Positions 62,330-64,000 of a stretch of 64,000 bases of DNA are shown here, in pieces. The notes beneath the pieces were generated by a model, which ran no database searches, was not told where the DNA came from, and saw nothing but the letters and a program-made list of their open reading frames with translations. The stretch covers positions 372,001 to 436,000 of the forward strand of contig NZ_JAVDSB010000004.1 of NCBI RefSeq assembly GCF_031455095.1, written 5' to 3'. The position numbers and the translations under genes were made by a program. This DNA comes from Paenibacillus_E qinlingensis_A. Its GTDB lineage: Bacteria > Bacillota > Bacilli > Paenibacillales > NBRC-103111. Numbering within the stretch: the stretch's first letter is position 1; each line of letters starts with the position of its first letter.

Positions 62330-63895
62330 TTATTTGCCACCTTGAACTGTTTTGTAAAGATCGTTCGCTTCCTTCTCCAACTGGGCACCGCCCATGTCAT
62401 TCCACTGCTTGACGAAATCGTCGAAATACGAAATAGGCTTGTCACCGCGCACAATCTGGGCGTAAATATCCAGCTTCAGCTTCGTCAAGTCGGCCCAATA
62501 TTTGCCTGAAGACGGTAGCACATCGGATTTGCCAAAAATGTCCCATACCGGCTTGTTGTACTTATTTAGTAGTTCAACGCTCGATTTCCCTAGTGCTTTC
62601 TCAAAAATCGCAGGAGCCGGACCGCCGGCAAACAGCGTGTCGAAGTTATTTTTCAACCCCTCGGTCGCAAGCTTGGCGACATCGTCATAAGGAGGAAGGA
62701 ACTTAATGCCGCTCTGTGGGTCGGACGGCGTGTTATAGTCCCACTGCGTTCCTTTCACGCCGACGCCGGCATCCATGAACACCTGCTCGTCATTGCGCAT
62801 CGCTTCCATGATTTGGAGCACTTTCTTGACCTTCTCCGGTTGCTGCTCCATCTGTTTGCCGAAGGCGAAAACGCTGCCCGCCGTTCCCCATGCCCAGCCG
62901 CCTTGTTGACCACGCGGTCCTTTTGGCAGCGGAGCCACTTGGAAATCCGCATCCGGGGCAATTTTTTTCATGGAGGACAGCGCTGATTGCGGGTTGCTCG
63001 CGTCGAACGCAGCCATAGATGTACTGTGCGTATAGGCCACCTTGCCTTCAACTAGCTTCTTATCGAGATCTTTACCGGTAACGAATTCCGGATCGATGTA
63101 GCCTTTTTTGTACCAGTCTGCCAGCAATATTAGCGCTTCCTTCGATTCCGGCACGACCGCGCCGTTGACAACTTTGCCGTCCTTCAGCATCCACTGCGTC
63201 GGCATGACGCCGTAAGCGCCGAATACGGACCAGAATTGAAAGTAGTACGAGTTGCCGTTGGTCGACATGCCGTACACGCCGATTTGTTTCAGCTTAGCGA
63301 AAGCAGCCGTCATTTCGTCAATTGTTTCCGGAATTTTGTCTACGCCTGCCTTCTTCAGCAAATCCATCCGCCAACCTTGCTTCGCATTGAATTGACCCGT
63401 GTAGTACGTGGTTGGCAAGCCGTAATTTTTGCCGTTTAGATTCGAATAGAACCAGCCCTGCTTAGCAAAGCTGTCCAGCACGCCTTTCGTTTTGGGCGCG
63501 TACTGATCGATTGTTTTTACCGGCATCTCAGCAATCAGACCTTGACTTGCATATTTGAATAATTGATTCGGATCGTAAATGAACATGACGTCAGGCACAT
63601 CGCCCGAAGTAAGCAAAATTTGCTGTTTCTGCACGTAGTCGGCTTGCGGAATCGAATAGTAGTTGAGTTTGACGTTGAACTTCTCCTGCAATACCTGGAC
63701 AGTTCGGGAATTCGGCGTCAAATCCGCCGATGGCACCATCCATTTAATTTCTATCGGCTTGGCTTGCTCCGAAGTTGCTGCGCTCGGCGAAGCCGTGGAG
63801 GTAGTCGTTCCCCCTCCGTTCGAACATGCTGTAAGCGCCAACGAGCAGACTGCGGCTAGCACTGTTAACCCTTTTACCCCTCTTTTTGCAAACAT
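62330..63895 (-). CDS. LplA-type sugar ABC transporter binding lipoprotein
   Basis: 521 residues. The lipobox is ALTAC (Cys24), followed by a Thr/Ser/Ala linker. The solute-binding domain matches the LplA-like group (FNAKQGWRMDLLKKAGVDKI, DWYKKGYIDPEFVTGKD, DKPISYFDDFVKQWNDMGG). Strong AGGAGG site. The gene before it, cut by the window edge, encodes an LplC-like permease, so this belongs to a fourth importer whose other parts lie beyond 64 kb. Downstream are the large heparinase-like and esterase genes. Confidence 0.92.
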   Translation of the reverse strand: MFAKRGVKGLTVLAAVCSLALTACSNGGGTTTSTASPSAATSEQAKPIEIKWMVPSADLTPNSRTVQVLQEKFNVKLNYYSIPQADYVQKQQILLTSGDVPDVMFIYDPNQLFKYASQGLIAEMPVKTIDQYAPKTKGVLDSFAKQGWFYSNLNGKNYGLPTTYYTGQFNAKQGWRMDLLKKAGVDKIPETIDEMTAAFAKLKQIGVYGMSTNGNSYYFQFWSVFGAYGVMPTQWMLKDGKVVNGAVVPESKEALILLADWYKKGYIDPEFVTGKDLDKKLVEGKVAYTHSTSMAAFDASNPQSALSSMKKIAPDADFQVAPLPKGPRGQQGGWAWGTAGSVFAFGKQMEQQPEKVKKVLQIMEAMRNDEQVFMDAGVGVKGTQWDYNTPSDPQSGIKFLPPYDDVAKLATEGLKNNFDTLFAGGPAPAIFEKALGKSSVELLNKYNKPVWDIFGKSDVLPSSGKYWADLTKLKLDIYAQIVRGDKPISYFDDFVKQWNDMGGAQLEKEANDLYKTVQGGK

Positions 63896-63968
63896 CTCGT
63901 AACCTCCTGTATGGATATGGTTATGGTTTTATATCGGCATGTCAGTCCCGTAACGCAAGGCCCAAGGC

Positions 63969-64000
63969 CTAGCCTTTGACCGAACCGAGCATGATGCCTT
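63969..64000 (-). CDS. LplC-type sugar ABC permease, C-terminal end only
   Basis: The last codons read GIMLGSVKG and stop (TAG at 63969-63971). This is the invariant tail of LplC/YtcP permeases, as in the genes ending at 16610, 24902 and 52001. The rest lies outside the window. Confidence 0.8.
   Translation of the reverse strand, partial: GIMLGSVKG

Noticed and set aside
1..64000. tRNA, rRNA, phage or transposase genes
   Set aside because: None recognised on either strand; the accessory stretch carries repeats but no visible integrase or transposase.

Overview
The window comes from a low-to-mid GC Firmicute, most likely Paenibacillus or a close relative. The evidence is four LplA/LplB/LplC-type sugar importers (lipoprotein binding protein plus two permeases, no dedicated ATPase), YesM/YesN-type two-component pairs, large membrane-bound AraC regulators, strong GGAGG ribosome sites with frequent TTG/GTG starts, and multidomain secreted polysaccharide-degrading enzymes. 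Identification is by family resemblance only; no database was searched.

Layout. (1) 1-6.6 kb: end of a YesM/YesN two-component pair, then a plus-strand unit of an AraC regulator, an SGNH esterase and an ADP-ribosylglycohydrolase-like enzyme. (2) 6.7-20.9 kb, all minus: two secreted PL6 (chondroitinase B/alginate lyase-like) enzymes, a D-2-hydroxyacid dehydrogenase, a TIM-barrel sugar isomerase/epimerase, a sugar importer and its membrane-anchored AraC regulator. (3) 21-30.6 kb: a heparinase II/III-like lyase, a second importer, a GH130 beta-mannoside phosphorylase/hydrolase, an AraC regulator and an FAD-dependent oxidoreductase. (4) 30.8-43.9 kb: an AT-rich accessory stretch with an ABC-class ATPase behind a leader-peptide attenuator, an MFS drug exporter, and small single-gene units (acetyltransferase, nucleotidyltransferase, 2H phosphoesterase, lipoproteins). 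Several units are broken, and most are separated by copies of one dispersed intergenic repeat. (5) 44-57.2 kb: GH26 beta-mannanase, second YesM/YesN pair, SGNH esterase, third importer, MGH1-like glycosidase and a second FAD oxidoreductase. (6) 57.5-64 kb: a visibly GC-richer segment with an alpha/beta esterase, a 1,269-residue heparinase-like protein, a fourth binding protein and the last codons of its permease.

How it fits together. Secreted or surface enzymes (PL6, GH26) would cut beta-mannan and uronic-acid-containing polymers. LplABC importers bring oligosaccharides in, probably using a shared MsmX-like ATPase encoded elsewhere. Cytoplasmic enzymes (GH130, MGH1-like, heparinase-like, esterases, isomerase, dehydrogenase, FAD oxidoreductases) would finish degradation. 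AraC-type regulators sit beside each locus.

The most notable signals are: a complete ribosome-mediated transcription attenuator (15-codon leader, antiterminator, terminator) before the COG3044-type ATPase; two locus-specific operator pairs, each with direct half-sites 22 bp apart at fixed distance from a -10 box, which in each locus link an importer operon to an FAD oxidoreductase; and the repeat-separated, decaying array of single genes at 32.7-44 kb.
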